Below the pieces are notes generated by a model. That model was not told the DNA's origin, ran no database searches, and worked only from the letters and a program-made list of their open reading frames with translations. Positions 21,605 to 32,600 of a stretch of DNA of 64,000 bases are shown here, in pieces. Each line of letters begins with the position of its first letter. Position 1 is the stretch's first letter. Origin of the DNA: JAJVID01 sp050247435 (GTDB lineage Bacteria > Acidobacteriota > Blastocatellia > RBC074); assembly GCA_050247435.1 (NCBI GenBank), contig JBFWUF010000041.1:1-64000 (forward strand). The letters are read 5' to 3'. A program made the translations under genes and the position numbers.

Positions 21605-24600
21605 CTAGAACTGCACGCGCACGCCGACCTGTATCCGGCGCGCGCCCGGGCTGTTGGTGGCGCTCTCGGCGTTCCCCGGAGTGAACTGCAGGAAGGTGGG
21701 TGACGTGAAGCCCGTCCCCGGCGCGCCCCAGTTCGTGTGATTGAAGATATTGGCCGCTTCCAGACGGAACTCCGGCTGGACGCGCTCGCTGATCCTGAAC
21801 CGCTTGAAGAGCGAGAGGTCGAGGTTCCAGACCCGCGGACGGCGGAACTGGTTGCGAGCCGAATTGCCGAAGCCTGCCTTATCGACGCTGGTCAGCCGCC
21901 CGGTGAAAAGGCTCGTGTCGTACCACGGTGTCGTGGAGCCGGACCCCACCTTGCCGGAAGTTTTCGGCGTATCGCCGTTGACGTTAATGAGAACCGAGCC
22001 GCAGCTTGGGCAGTTCAGGTTATTGTTCGCCCCGCCGATTGAGAACGGCGTGCCGGAATACCAGGCCCAGATGCCGTTGAGCTGCCATCCGCCCAGGACT
22101 CTGCCGGTCAGGTCGGAGTTGTCTTTCAGGAAGGGCAGGTCGTAGACGAAGCCCATCTGGAAGATGTGCGTGCGGTCGAAGCCGGCGATGGCGAAGTTGT
22201 CTTCGAACTTCAGCGGGTGATTCCACGTCAGACCTGTCCAGCCGTCTTCGTCAGCCATGTTCTTCGCCTTGCTCAGGGTGTAAGCCCCCTTCAGCATCAG
22301 CCCCTTGCTGAAGGGACGGTTGATGCCGATTTGCAGCGCGTGGTAGCGGCTGCGGGTGCGCGCGCCCCAGTCGTTGATGGCGGTGTTGCCGGCCACGGCG
22401 GCGAGCTTGCGCGAGGCATTACCGCCGCCGGGCTCGCCGTAATTGATGTTCAAGTCGGCGTAGCCGCCGTCCGTGCGGGTTCCGACATAAGCCGTCTCGA
22501 CGATGATGTCCCCTGGCAGCTTGTACTCGTAAGCGAAGTTCCACTGCTGGATGACGGCCCGATCCAGCCCCTTGCCTGAACCGGGGAAGGCTTCGACGCC
22601 GTTGTTCGGCGTCCGCGTGAAGAGGTTGCGCGGCAGCGTCACACGGCCCGATTGGAAGTCCGGAATCGGTACGGCGGGAATGCCAGCCGCCAGCGTCGTC
22701 ACCGACTCAAACTGCTCGGCGGTGTTGTTGAAGAAGATGTCGTACGGGAACGCGCCGCGCAGCGGGCGCGACCAGGGCAGCGGGTTGATGGTGCGGCCGT
22801 AACCGGCTCTCACCACTCCCCGTTCACTGAGGCGATACGCCACGCCGAGGCGAGGCGCGAGGTACCATTTCTGAAGTTCCAGCCCGACATCCTTCGGCAC
22901 GTCGCCGCGCCCGCCCAGCAGCAGAGTGTAGGTGCTGAGATCAAGCCGTTCGATGCCGCTGTTGGCGCGCGACATCAGCGGGTAGTGCTCAAGCCGCAGG
23001 CCCAGGTTGAGTGTCAGGTTCTGCGTAACGCGCCACCGGTCACGCAGGTAATACGCCGTCTGCCACTCACGACCGCTCATGTCTTCAGCCTGCACGTCCT
23101 TGGAGAAGAAATTCGGACGAGCGAGCAGGAAGTCCGCGAAGCTGTTCCAGCCCGGCGAGATGTAGTTGGATGCGCCCGTGACCTGTCCGCCGAAACTGAA
23201 GCCACCACGCAAGCCGTAGGGGCCGAACTCGGCCTGACGGTGATTCAATTCCAGCTTGACCAGGTCAAAGCCGGCTCTCAGCTCGTGCTTGGCGAAAACC
23301 TTGGTGATCGCGCTGCTGAAGCTCCAGTTGACCTCCTTGCGGAAGAGCGGCATCCAGCTAGGTGTCGTGCCGATGCTGTAGTGGCTGGCGAAGGTGGGCA
23401 GACCGCTGGCGCGGATGTCGTTGGGATCATTCACGCCGGGGATGCCGAGATCAATGCCCAGGTTCTTGCCGAAATCCGGGCCCGTCACGGTCTGATCCAT
23501 GCGGTAATACCCGAAGTTGCCGTCGAGCAGGAGCGACGGGCTGAGCGTCCAGGTGTGGCCGGCGCTGACGACGTAAACTTTCGTGTCGCCCACGCTGCCT
23601 TCGTCAAAGCCAAGTTGATAGTTGTCCACCACGTCGGCGCGCAGCGTGGAGAACTTGCCCCAGATCGAGTGATTGTTCGAACGCTGGTAGGTGAGTTTCC
23701 CGTCGTAGTTGCCGCGATTCACCTTGACCGTCTGCTGCCGGACATAGTCGTCGAGGATGAAGTTTCTGTTCAGGTCGGTAGTCGAATTGACCTTGGGGAA
23801 ATAATTCATGATCGCCTTGGCAATCGGGCTGATCTGAGCGCCGGGAACCGCAAAGTTGGCGAACGGCGTCCGCCCCACGCCCCCGGCCCCGCCCGTGCTC
23901 GGGTCGTAGAGTTGGAAGGTGGGATAAGCGAGAGTGCCATCGGCCTTTTTCGCGTTGGCTACTTCGGTAAAAATGCCCTGCCGCATCAGATCGGTCGGGA
24001 CCCCGAAGGTGGCGTTCGAGGTGCGCCGGTCACGGAAGTTCTCGTAGGAGGCGAAGAAGAAGAGTTTCTCTTTCAGGATCGGGCCGCCGATCGTGCCGCC
24101 GAAAGTCTGCCGGTTCAGCGGCGTTCTCACCAACCCGTTCGCGTTGTTGAAGAAGCTGTTGGCGTTCAGCTTGTTGCCGTTGTAGAACCAGAAGCCGGAG
24201 CCGTGGAACTCGTTGGTGCCGGACTTGGTCACCACAGTCTGCGCCGCGCCGCCGGCCATGCCGGTGTCGGCGTCGAAGTTGTTGGTGGCGATGTTGACCG
24301 TCTCGACGGTCTCCACCGGCTGGACGTAGCCAGCGTGGTGCGGCAACCAGACGTTGACCGACACCGCGCCGTCAACGCGCGTGGTGTTGCTGTTCGGCTG
24401 CGTGCCGTTGACCCAGGTACGCAAGCTGCGTCCCGGCGTGTCAATTTCGGCGTTCTGGAACTGTGTGGGCGTCGCGCCCGGCACCAGGTTGAGCAACGAC
24501 TGGTAGTTGCGGTACTGATTCAGCGGCAGCGAAAGCACCTGTTTGGAGTTGATTTCGGTGTTGAGGTCGGACTTTTCCGTTTTCAACGTAGCGGCGTCGG

Positions 24601-24994
24601 CGGTCACAGTGACCGTTTCCTGAGCAGCGCCGACTTGAAGCGCGACGTCCGTGCGCTTCGGGTTGCCGGCCGTGACGATGATGCCCGCCTGCTGCATATC
24701 CTTAAAGCCTTTGTGCGACAAGGTTATGTCGTAGGTGCCCGGGAGCAGGTTGCGGAACACATAGATTCCGGTATCGTCGGTGGTTGTCTCCAGCTTTAAG
24801 CCGGTGCCGGTGTTGGTAATCGTGACTGACACACCCGGCAGGACTGCGCCGTTCTGATCCGTTACGTTACCGACGAGCGATCCATAAAGAACTTGCGCGC
24901 TGGCAAGGCCGGGCAGGCCTGCTGCTAAAAGCACAGCAAGTAGCGCGCCCAAAGCTTTGGCTGGCAGCGCCAGCTTAGAGCATAAGTTTCGCAT
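21605..24994 (-). CDS. TonB-dependent-receptor-like outer-membrane protein with carboxypeptidase regulatory domain
   Basis: The 1129-residue product is an outer-membrane barrel of the large Acidobacteriota receptor type, probably for uptake of glycans or peptides. A signal peptide ends near residue 33 (LLAAGLPGLASAQ). Residues ~36-120 are the carboxypeptidase-regulatory-like beta-sandwich (GSLVGNVTDQNGAVLPGVSV). A plug-like domain follows (LNTEINSKQVLSLPLNQYRN, GGAAQTVVTKSGTNEFHGS), then a long barrel (YYLRDRWRVTQNLTLNLGLR) ending in VRVQF with the aromatic final residue needed for barrel assembly. ATG 24994 follows GAAGGAGATCATC; an upstream TTG at 25024 is less likely. No TonB box can be assigned with confidence. 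Confidence 0.9.
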   Translation of the reverse strand: MRNLCSKLALPAKALGALLAVLLAAGLPGLASAQVLYGSLVGNVTDQNGAVLPGVSVTITNTGTGLKLETTTDDTGIYVFRNLLPGTYDITLSHKGFKDMQQAGIIVTAGNPKRTDVALQVGAAQETVTVTADAATLKTEKSDLNTEINSKQVLSLPLNQYRNYQSLLNLVPGATPTQFQNAEIDTPGRSLRTWVNGTQPNSNTTRVDGAVSVNVWLPHHAGYVQPVETVETVNIATNNFDADTGMAGGAAQTVVTKSGTNEFHGSGFWFYNGNKLNANSFFNNANGLVRTPLNRQTFGGTIGGPILKEKLFFFASYENFRDRRTSNATFGVPTDLMRQGIFTEVANAKKADGTLAYPTFQLYDPSTGGAGGVGRTPFANFAVPGAQISPIAKAIMNYFPKVNSTTDLNRNFILDDYVRQQTVKVNRGNYDGKLTYQRSNNHSIWGKFSTLRADVVDNYQLGFDEGSVGDTKVYVVSAGHTWTLSPSLLLDGNFGYYRMDQTVTGPDFGKNLGIDLGIPGVNDPNDIRASGLPTFASHYSIGTTPSWMPLFRKEVNWSFSSAITKVFAKHELRAGFDLVKLELNHRQAEFGPYGLRGGFSFGGQVTGASNYISPGWNSFADFLLARPNFFSKDVQAEDMSGREWQTAYYLRDRWRVTQNLTLNLGLRLEHYPLMSRANSGIERLDLSTYTLLLGGRGDVPKDVGLELQKWYLAPRLGVAYRLSERGVVRAGYGRTINPLPWSRPLRGAFPYDIFFNNTAEQFESVTTLAAGIPAVPIPDFQSGRVTLPRNLFTRTPNNGVEAFPGSGKGLDRAVIQQWNFAYEYKLPGDIIVETAYVGTRTDGGYADLNINYGEPGGGNASRKLAAVAGNTAINDWGARTRSRYHALQIGINRPFSKGLMLKGAYTLSKAKNMADEDGWTGLTWNHPLKFEDNFAIAGFDRTHIFQMGFVYDLPFLKDNSDLTGRVLGGWQLNGIWAWYSGTPFSIGGANNNLNCPSCGSVLINVNGDTPKTSGKVGSGSTTPWYDTSLFTGRLTSVDKAGFGNSARNQFRRPRVWNLDLSLFKRFRISERVQPEFRLEAANIFNHTNWGAPGTGFTSPTFLQFTPGNAESATNSPGARRIQVGVRVQF

Positions 24995-25024
24995 GATGAT
25001 CTCCTTCAACAGAGGTTTGCTCAC

Positions 25025-25336
25025 CGGTATGATCGCAGTCCGCAGACTAGAGATTCATACCTTGCCGAGCAGTGGTTGAGATTGTGAATCGAATAATGAT
25101 TTTGACGCTTCCGGGAGAGAAACTCCCATCGCAACCGGCCACCGACGATGATCGGGAACCGGGTTATCCATCCGCCCTATCTGCTTGCGGGCTTAGATGA
25201 ATTAGTCTTGTTAGTCAGTGATTTATTACAGCAAGCTAGCGAAGTGAACGCAGTCTAAGCCGTGAATGGCTGAATCGTCAACTGGTTTGACAGCTTGAAA
25301 ATTTGAGAGGGACATCATTCGCGGCGCCGGAGTAAC
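25025..25336. other. Intergenic region upstream of the receptor gene
   Basis: About 310 bp between the receptor gene and the ferredoxin-reductase-like gene. Its sequence is more AT-rich than neighbours. A loose minus-strand TTGACG (25274-25279) with TTAGAC 17 bp later is seen but too weak to call as promoter. No open frame of interest and no repeat copy. Confidence 0.5.
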
Positions 25337-26707
<1,371 letters not shown>

Positions 26708-26740
26708 GGTTTTGTGAAGGTTCAGGTGATGGAGGGAAGA

Positions 26741-26840
26741 GAGTACGGAAAAGACGGAATGAACGGGACAAACGGAAATTTCCTAAAAGACTTCTGTCTG
26801 TTCCGCGTTTTTCCGTTTGCTCCGTGTGTTCCGCGTTCTC
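26741..26840. repeat. Imperfect inverted repeat of ACGGAA words, copy 1
   Basis: Left text GAGTACGGAAAAGACGGAAT and right text GTTCCGCG...CCGTTTGCTCCGTGTG are loosely complementary and both built from ACGGAA/TTCCGT. The left arm closely matches an arm of the element at 53912-54022. It fills the gap between the RraA-like and reductase genes and overlaps the RraA stop codon. Confidence 0.75.
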
Positions 26841-27606
26841 AGATTCGATTAAATGCCTCAATCGCCTTCTGCAGCGATTTGTGCTGCCTGACGAATGGAA
26901 ACATGCCGCGCTCGCGGTCGTCAATCTCCTTCGCCTTCTTCAAGACCTCTTCGGCGCGCTCCTGCGGCACGACCACGACGCCGTCTTCGTCAGCCACGAT
27001 GATGTCGCCTGGGCGCACCGTTATGCCGGCGCACTGGACAGCGACGTTTCTGGCCACGGTCGCGTAATGTCCGACGGCGGTTCTGGGCGAGATCGAACGC
27101 GCATAAACCGTCAGCCCCATCCGCCGAATATCCCACACGTCGCGGATGGCGCCGTCGAGCACCATTCCCGCCATCCCGCGCACTTTGGCCGCCGTTGCCA
27201 TCAGATTGCCCATCGCCGCGATGTCCAGCGTGCCTTCCATCACGATGACGCCGATTTCGCCGGGCTTCGCGTTGTCAATCATCTCCACCGAATGTTTGGC
27301 CGAGAGCGCGGGCGTGGCTTGTTCCGGCGGAGCGGGTTTAACCAGCGAGGTGACGGCGCGACCGACCATCGGCGCGCCGTTGATCAATTTCATGTCGTAC
27401 AACATCGTGCCGTTTTTGCCGGTCACCAACTCAACCGCGTCGGAAACCGAGGCCGGGTAGGATTTTTTGAATCCGGCGATCAGCGGGTCGTCGGGAGCGG
27501 GGCGCGCGGACTTCCTTTGCGCAGCAGCGTACCCCAACACGCCACAGAGCAGGGTGAGAAAAAAGAAGACTAAGAGTAGTTTGCGGTGACCGAAAAGATG
27601 CATCAT
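26839..27606 (-). CDS. Exported RraA-like (HMG/CHA aldolase-fold) protein
   Basis: The 255-residue product has the RraA/aldolase-fold core from ~50: SVSDAVELV, then GMAGMVLDGAIRDVWDIRRM (G-x-x-G-x-V-x-DG-x-x-RD, the divalent metal and substrate motif), AVQCAGITVRPGDIIVADEDG and VPQERAEEVLKKAKEI. Such proteins act as 4-hydroxy-4-methyl-2-oxoglutarate aldolase-type enzymes or RNase E inhibitors. Here residues ~9-28 (LLLVFFFLTLLCGVLGYAAA) form a signal peptide or anchor, so it acts outside the cytoplasm, excluding RNase E inhibition. Its ATG overlaps the upstream hydrolase stop (TGATGATG), so the genes are coupled. Confidence 0.85.
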   Translation of the reverse strand: MMHLFGHRKLLLVFFFLTLLCGVLGYAAAQRKSARPAPDDPLIAGFKKSYPASVSDAVELVTGKNGTMLYDMKLINGAPMVGRAVTSLVKPAPPEQATPALSAKHSVEMIDNAKPGEIGVIVMEGTLDIAAMGNLMATAAKVRGMAGMVLDGAIRDVWDIRRMGLTVYARSISPRTAVGHYATVARNVAVQCAGITVRPGDIIVADEDGVVVVPQERAEEVLKKAKEIDDRERGMFPFVRQHKSLQKAIEAFNRI

Positions 27607-28562
27607 CAGATTGTCCTTTCCAAAACGTAAGGTGTCTGGTGGGACAATTTGCCAAATTGTCCCACCTCGTTAATGAATTGCGAGATTTCATTTAGCGCCT
27701 GAAACGATTCCGGCAGTTTGAACGCGACGAAGATCGGCCAGACGTGCGGCAGATCGCTCCACACCCGCAGATCAACATTCACGCCGCATTGCCTCGCACG
27801 TTCGGCCAGCCGCCTCGAATCATCCAGCAATACTTCAGTGTCGCTGACGTAGATCAGCAGCGGCGGCAAGTTTGAAAGATCGGCGTAGATTGGTGAAACA
27901 AGCGGATCGCGTGGCGAAGCGTCCCCAAAATAAACCGGCGCCATCCGTCGAACGCCGTCGCCGTAAAACATCGAATCGCATTTGTCGTTCGTGTCAATCG
28001 AGCGCCCGGTCACGGCCAGATCAGCCCAGGGCGACAGGACGAAAGCCGCGCGCGGTAATCGCTCGCCCGCGTCACGCAACGCGACCAGAGCCGCCAGCGT
28101 CAATCCGCCCCCCGCCGAATCGCCACCGATGACGATCTCCTGCGGATCAATGCCTTGATCGAGCAGCCAGCGGTAACCCGCGACGGCATCTTCGACTGCG
28201 GCAGGGAATCGGTGTTCAGGCGCCAGACGATAATCGAGCGCGAAGACTTTGGCGTTCGCCGCGCGAGACAACGCCGATGTGAATGGGCGATGAGTCTTTG
28301 GCGAACAGGCGACGTAACCGCCGCCGTGCAGGTAATAAACGGTTTGCCGCGGCTCGCCGGTCAATTGCAGCCATTCGCCTTTCACCAGCCCGTCGTTCAC
28401 GGGCCGCGCGTCCACACGCGGCGTGATCAGCGAACGAAGCAATTGCGACAACGCCAGCTTCGAGCGCAGATATTCCACAACCTCCGCTTCGGCGCCTTCG
28501 GGACGGCGTTTCACCGTCAGGCGAATGAATGTCGAAAGTATGCGCGCTTGCCAGCTTGGCAT
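27606..28562 (-). CDS. HSL-type alpha/beta hydrolase (esterase)
   Basis: The 318-residue product carries the hormone-sensitive-lipase family signatures: oxyanion motif YYLHGGGYVACSPKTHR, nucleophile elbow IGGDSAGGGLTLAALVALRD, acid region LIYVSDTEVLLDDS and His in SDLPHVWP. Hydrolyses short or medium acyl esters in the cytoplasm. The last ~20 residues (INEVGQFGKLSHQTPYVLE) are translated from a GTGGGACAATTT palindrome (27638-27666), so the original stop has probably been displaced by that insertion. ATG 28562 with GGAGGGAAGCA; a start 30 bp upstream would fall in another repeat. Second gene of the operon. Confidence 0.88.
   Translation of the reverse strand: MPSWQARILSTFIRLTVKRRPEGAEAEVVEYLRSKLALSQLLRSLITPRVDARPVNDGLVKGEWLQLTGEPRQTVYYLHGGGYVACSPKTHRPFTSALSRAANAKVFALDYRLAPEHRFPAAVEDAVAGYRWLLDQGIDPQEIVIGGDSAGGGLTLAALVALRDAGERLPRAAFVLSPWADLAVTGRSIDTNDKCDSMFYGDGVRRMAPVYFGDASPRDPLVSPIYADLSNLPPLLIYVSDTEVLLDDSRRLAERARQCGVNVDLRVWSDLPHVWPIFVAFKLPESFQALNEISQFINEVGQFGKLSHQTPYVLERTI
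27638..27666. repeat. Palindrome GTGGGACAATTT, copy 1, within hydrolase 3' end
   Basis: GGTGGGACAATTT (27638-27650) and its complement (27654-27666) surround a 3-bp centre. Another copy is at 38384-38410. It lies inside the coding 3' end of the hydrolase. Confidence 0.85.
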
Positions 28563-28580
28563 TGCTTCCCTCCGCATCTT

Positions 28581-28614
28581 CTGGGAGCGCACGCATCCTT
28601 GCGTGCGCTCCCAG
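28581..28614. repeat. Palindrome CTGGGAGCGCACGCA, copy 1
   Basis: Perfect 15-bp arms (28581-28595 and 28600-28614) with a 4-bp loop, four bases before the SDR stop and between it and the hydrolase gene. The word family recurs at 42310-42411 and at both sides of the assembly gap near 54.7 kb. Confidence 0.9.
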
Positions 28615-28617
28615 GGA

Positions 28618-29439
28618 TCACTTTGTCATCATCTCGATCATCTTGCCAATCGCGCGCCAGTATTTCACCGGCGCCCATCGTTGAATGCGGTCAATCATCC
28701 ACGCGTCGGCGCCGATCAGGATTCGTTCTTCGTCGCGCAACACGCCGCGCACGATGCGTTCGGCGGCGGCTTCTGGCGACGTGCGCGCCGCGGTGTTGAA
28801 GATCGCGCGATCTTTTTCAACCGCCGCCTGGTTGGCTCCGGCGCCGGGCCTGGCGTCGTTGGCTATGTTGGTCCTGATGCCGCCGGGATGGACTACCGAA
28901 ACTTTGACATTGCCGCCCGCCATCTCGTGGCGCAGCGCTTCGGTAAAACCGCGCACGGCAAATTTGCTTGCCGCGTAGGCCGATTGGCCTGCGGGGCCGA
29001 TGATGCCGAACACGGATGAGATGTTGACGATGTGGGCTTGTGGTTGTTGGCGCAACACGGGCAGAAAATATTTCACGCCGTAAACCACGCCCCAGAAATT
29101 TATGCCCATCAGCCATTCGATGTCGTCAATCGAAAGCTCTTCGGTCGTTCCGGCCAGCGCTACGCCAGCGTTGTTGATGAGCAGATTGGCGCGTCCGTGC
29201 GCCGCGGCGACCTCATCCGCGAAAGCCGCGACTCGCTCTTTGTCCGAAACGTCAACGACGTGCGTAGTGATCTTGCCCGAAGCGCCATTTATCAACCGGG
29301 CGGTTTCGTCCAGTCCGGCCTGATTGACATCGGCGATAGCGAGCGAAACTCCGTCACGCGCCAATCGGACGGCGAGCGCGCGGCCTATGCCCGAAGCTGC
29401 GCCAGTCACGATGGCGACTGATGTCTGATCAATTTTCAT
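28618..29439 (-). CDS. Short-chain dehydrogenase/reductase
   Basis: NAD(P)-dependent oxidoreductase of the classical SDR family. In 273 residues: coenzyme motif TGAASGIGRALAVRLARDG (~12-30), acidic IADVN favouring NAD, NNAGVALAG, catalytic Ser in VNISSVFGI, and YAASKFAVRGFTEALRHEM with catalytic Tyr and Lys. The C-terminus (DAWMIDRIQRWAPVKYWRAI) resembles SDRs that act on lipids. First gene of a minus-strand operon (SDR, hydrolase, RraA, ferredoxin reductase) with a promoter 51-78 bp upstream. Specific substrate unknown. Confidence 0.92.
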   Translation of the reverse strand: MKIDQTSVAIVTGAASGIGRALAVRLARDGVSLAIADVNQAGLDETARLINGASGKITTHVVDVSDKERVAAFADEVAAAHGRANLLINNAGVALAGTTEELSIDDIEWLMGINFWGVVYGVKYFLPVLRQQPQAHIVNISSVFGIIGPAGQSAYAASKFAVRGFTEALRHEMAGGNVKVSVVHPGGIRTNIANDARPGAGANQAAVEKDRAIFNTAARTSPEAAAERIVRGVLRDEERILIGADAWMIDRIQRWAPVKYWRAIGKMIEMMTK

Positions 29440-29489
29440 AGGTAAACTTGCGAGTCGTGATTGAATTGCCGGATCAATTGCAGCGCGAA

Positions 29490-29517
29490 TTTATACATAC
29501 TGTCCGCCGCATCGCAA
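29490..29517 (-). promoter_or_regulatory. Candidate promoter for the SDR operon
   Basis: Minus-strand TTGCGA (29517-29512) and TATAAA (29495-29490) are 16 bp apart, with the -10 matching at five of six. It lies ~50 bp before ATG 29439. Confidence 0.5.
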
Positions 29518-29696
29518 CCGACCTGGGTGCGCATCGCTTCCAGGGTCGCGGTACTGACCGGAAAATTTTCTCAGCCGCCCAGTTGCCGGTGTCGGTGGCG
29601 GAGATGAAAGGTATATTCCGGTCAGACCAATTCTTGCGGCGATATTTTCTGGCAATCAAATTCAATCCTGGCTCAAACGCAACTTCGAGGCTGAAC

Positions 29697-32600
29697 ATGA
29701 AGAACAGAAGACTCTCCCTGGCGGTCGTGGTTGTTTTTCTCGCGATGGCGATTGGCTTTCAGCGGTGGGAACCGTTGACCAACGCCGCGCCGCGTTCGAT
29801 TCGGCAAGCTCAACAGGCCAAAGTTGATTTCGTCAGGGACATTCAGCCGATCTTTCAAGCTTCCTGTTACGGCTGCCACGGCCCGAACAGGCAGATGGCC
29901 GGGTTGCGGCTCGATTCAAAGAAGATCGCTTTGAGCAAGGTGATTGTCGTGGGGAATGCGGCTAACAGTGAACTTTATCGGCGTGTGGCCGGGATCGGCG
30001 ATCAGGCGCGAATGCCGATGAAAAGCGAGGCGCTGAAGCCCGATCAAATCGCCTTGATCAAAACCTGGATTGATCAAGGCGCCGAATGGCCTGAAGATTC
30101 GCAATCCGCGATCGGCAATCAACCACAAGCAATGGCCGCGATCAAAAAGCATTGGGCGTTTGTGGCGCCGGCGCGGTCTGCATTGCCGCAGGTCAAAAGC
30201 AAAAGCTGGGTCAAAACCCCGATTGATCAATTCATCCTCGCGCGTTTGGAGAAAGAAGGTTTGACGCCTTCGCCTGAAGCAGACCGCGTGACGTTGCTGC
30301 GCCGCTTGAGCCTCGATCTGATCGGCCTTCCGCCGACAGTCGCGGAAGTTGACGCCTTTTTGAATGACAGGAGTCCGAACGCTTACGAGAAACAAGTTGA
30401 GCGGCTTCTGGCGTCGCCGCATTACGGCGAACGATGGGGACGACATTGGCTGGACGCCGCGCGCTACGCCGATTCGGATGGGTTCGAGAAGGACAAGCAG
30501 CGGCAGGTCTGGTTCTACCGCGACTGGGTGATCAATTCGCTCAACGCCGACAAGCCCTACGATCAATTCGTGATCGAACAGATTGCTGGCGACCTGCTGC
30601 CACACGCAACGCAGGATCAGATCGTAGCCACGGGCTTCCTGCGTAACTCGATGGTCAACGAAGAGGGCGGCGTTGATCCCGAACAGTTCCGGATGGAAGC
30701 GATGTTCGACCGGATGGACGCCATCGGAAAAGGCATACTCGGCCTGACGATTCAATGCGCGCAATGCCACAACCACAAATTCGACCCGCTCAAACAGGAA
30801 GAGTATTACCGGATGTTCGCCTTCCTGAACAATTCCTACGAAGGCAGCGTGGCTGTCTACACGCCAGAAGAGCAGATGAAGCGCGCGAATATTTTCAGCC
30901 AGACGCGCGAGATCGAGGCGAAGCTGCAAGAAACGAAGCCCGATTGGCGAGCGCGAATGGCCGAGTGGGAAGCGAAGGTCACGAAAGGGCCACCAGAATT
31001 GGCTGAATGGATTGTCATCAAACCGGATGTTGACGACATTTCGACCGGCGGTCAGAAGTACCTGCCGATGAAAAACAGTTCGTTTCTGGCGCAGGGCTAC
31101 GCGCCGACCAAGCACCGCGTGAAGATGTCGGCGAAAGTTGATCAACCGAACATCACGGCATTCAGGTTGGAGTTGTTGACCGATCCGAATCTGCCGATGG
31201 GCGGCCCAGGGCGTTCGACCAAAGGCACGGGCGCGTTGACCGAGTTTGAAGTCGAAGCCACGCCCGCCAGCGATCCGAAGAAAACGACGAAGATCAAGAT
31301 CGTCCGCGCCACGGCAGATTACAATCAGCCCGAACGCGAGCTTGAGCCGATTTTCTACGACAAGAGCAACCGCCGCCGAGTGACCGGCCCAATCGAATTC
31401 GCGATTGACGGCAAGGACGAAACCGCGTGGGGAATTGACGCCGGCCCCGGACTTCGCAACCAGCCGCGCAAGGCCGTCTTCATTGCCGAAAAGCCGATCA
31501 GTAATGAAGGCGGAACGATTCTGACTTTTTATCTGAAGCAGAATCACGGCGGGTGGAACAGCGACGACAACCAGAGCAACAACCTGGGACGAATGCGGCT
31601 TTCGATCACGACCGCGCCAGACGCCGTCGCCGACCCATTGCCATCGGGAGTGCGCGAAATACTTTCAATTCCGAGCGAAAAACGCACGCAGGCGCAGGTT
31701 CAAACGGTCTTCAGCTTCTGGCGCACGACCGTCGCCGAATTCAGCGAGGCGAACAAACAGATCGCCGAGTTGTGGCGGCAGCATCCTGAAGGCTCCTCGC
31801 AACTCGTCTTGCGGGAACGCAACGACGCGCGCGCGACGCGCTTGCTCAAACGCGGCGACTTCCTCAAACCCGACAGAGTTGTCACACCGGGCGTTCCCGC
31901 GTTCCTGCATCCACTGCCACCCGCAGCGTCGGATGCCGTGGAGCCGAATCGGCTGACCTTCGCGAAATGGCTGGTTGATCGCAAATCGCCGACGACCGCC
32001 CGCTCGATGGTCAACCGCATCTGGCAATCCTATTTCGGCGCCGGGCTGGTCGCGACGCCCGAAGATTTTGGGATGCAGAGCAACGCGCCGTCGCATCCTG
32101 AACTACTGGATTGGCTGGCGGTCGAGTTTATGAACCCGACGTGGAGAGCGGGAGACAAAACGAATCCGCAATCCGCAATCCGCAATCCGCAATCAAAAGG
32201 TTGGAGCCTGAAACACGTTCACCGGCTGATTGTCAACTCGGCAACATATCGCCAATCGTCGAAAGTCACGCCGCGAGCGCTCGAACGCGACCCGTTGAAC
32301 CGCCTGATCGCGCGCGGCCCGCGTTTGCGCGTCGAAGCCGAAGTCGTCCGCGACGTGGCGCTGGCCGCGAGCGGATTGCTAAATCCGAAAGTCGGCGGGC
32401 CTAGCGTCTTTCCACCCGCGCCCGATTTTCTCTTCCTCCCGCCGGCCAGCTATGGCCCGAAACCGTGGAATGAAAGCAAAGGTGAAGAACGCTACCGCCG
32501 AGCGCTTTACACCTTCCGTTACCGTTCGACGCCCTACCCCGCGCTGCAAATGTTCGACGCGCCGAACGGCGATTTCTCCTGCGTCCGCCGCGCGCGGTCG

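Noticed and set aside
22652..24799. A 715-residue plus-strand open frame inside the receptor gene
   Set aside because: It is antisense to a clear receptor with a signal peptide and barrel. High GC leaves long antisense frames open and there is no ribosome site or family motif.
26839..27606. RNase E inhibitor RraA itself
   Set aside because: The export signal places it outside the cytoplasm where RNase E acts. Only the fold family is supported.
29916..31547. A 543-residue minus-strand frame inside the PSD1 gene
   Set aside because: Antisense to a protein with two CxxCH motifs and the DUF1549/DUF1553 signatures. No independent support.
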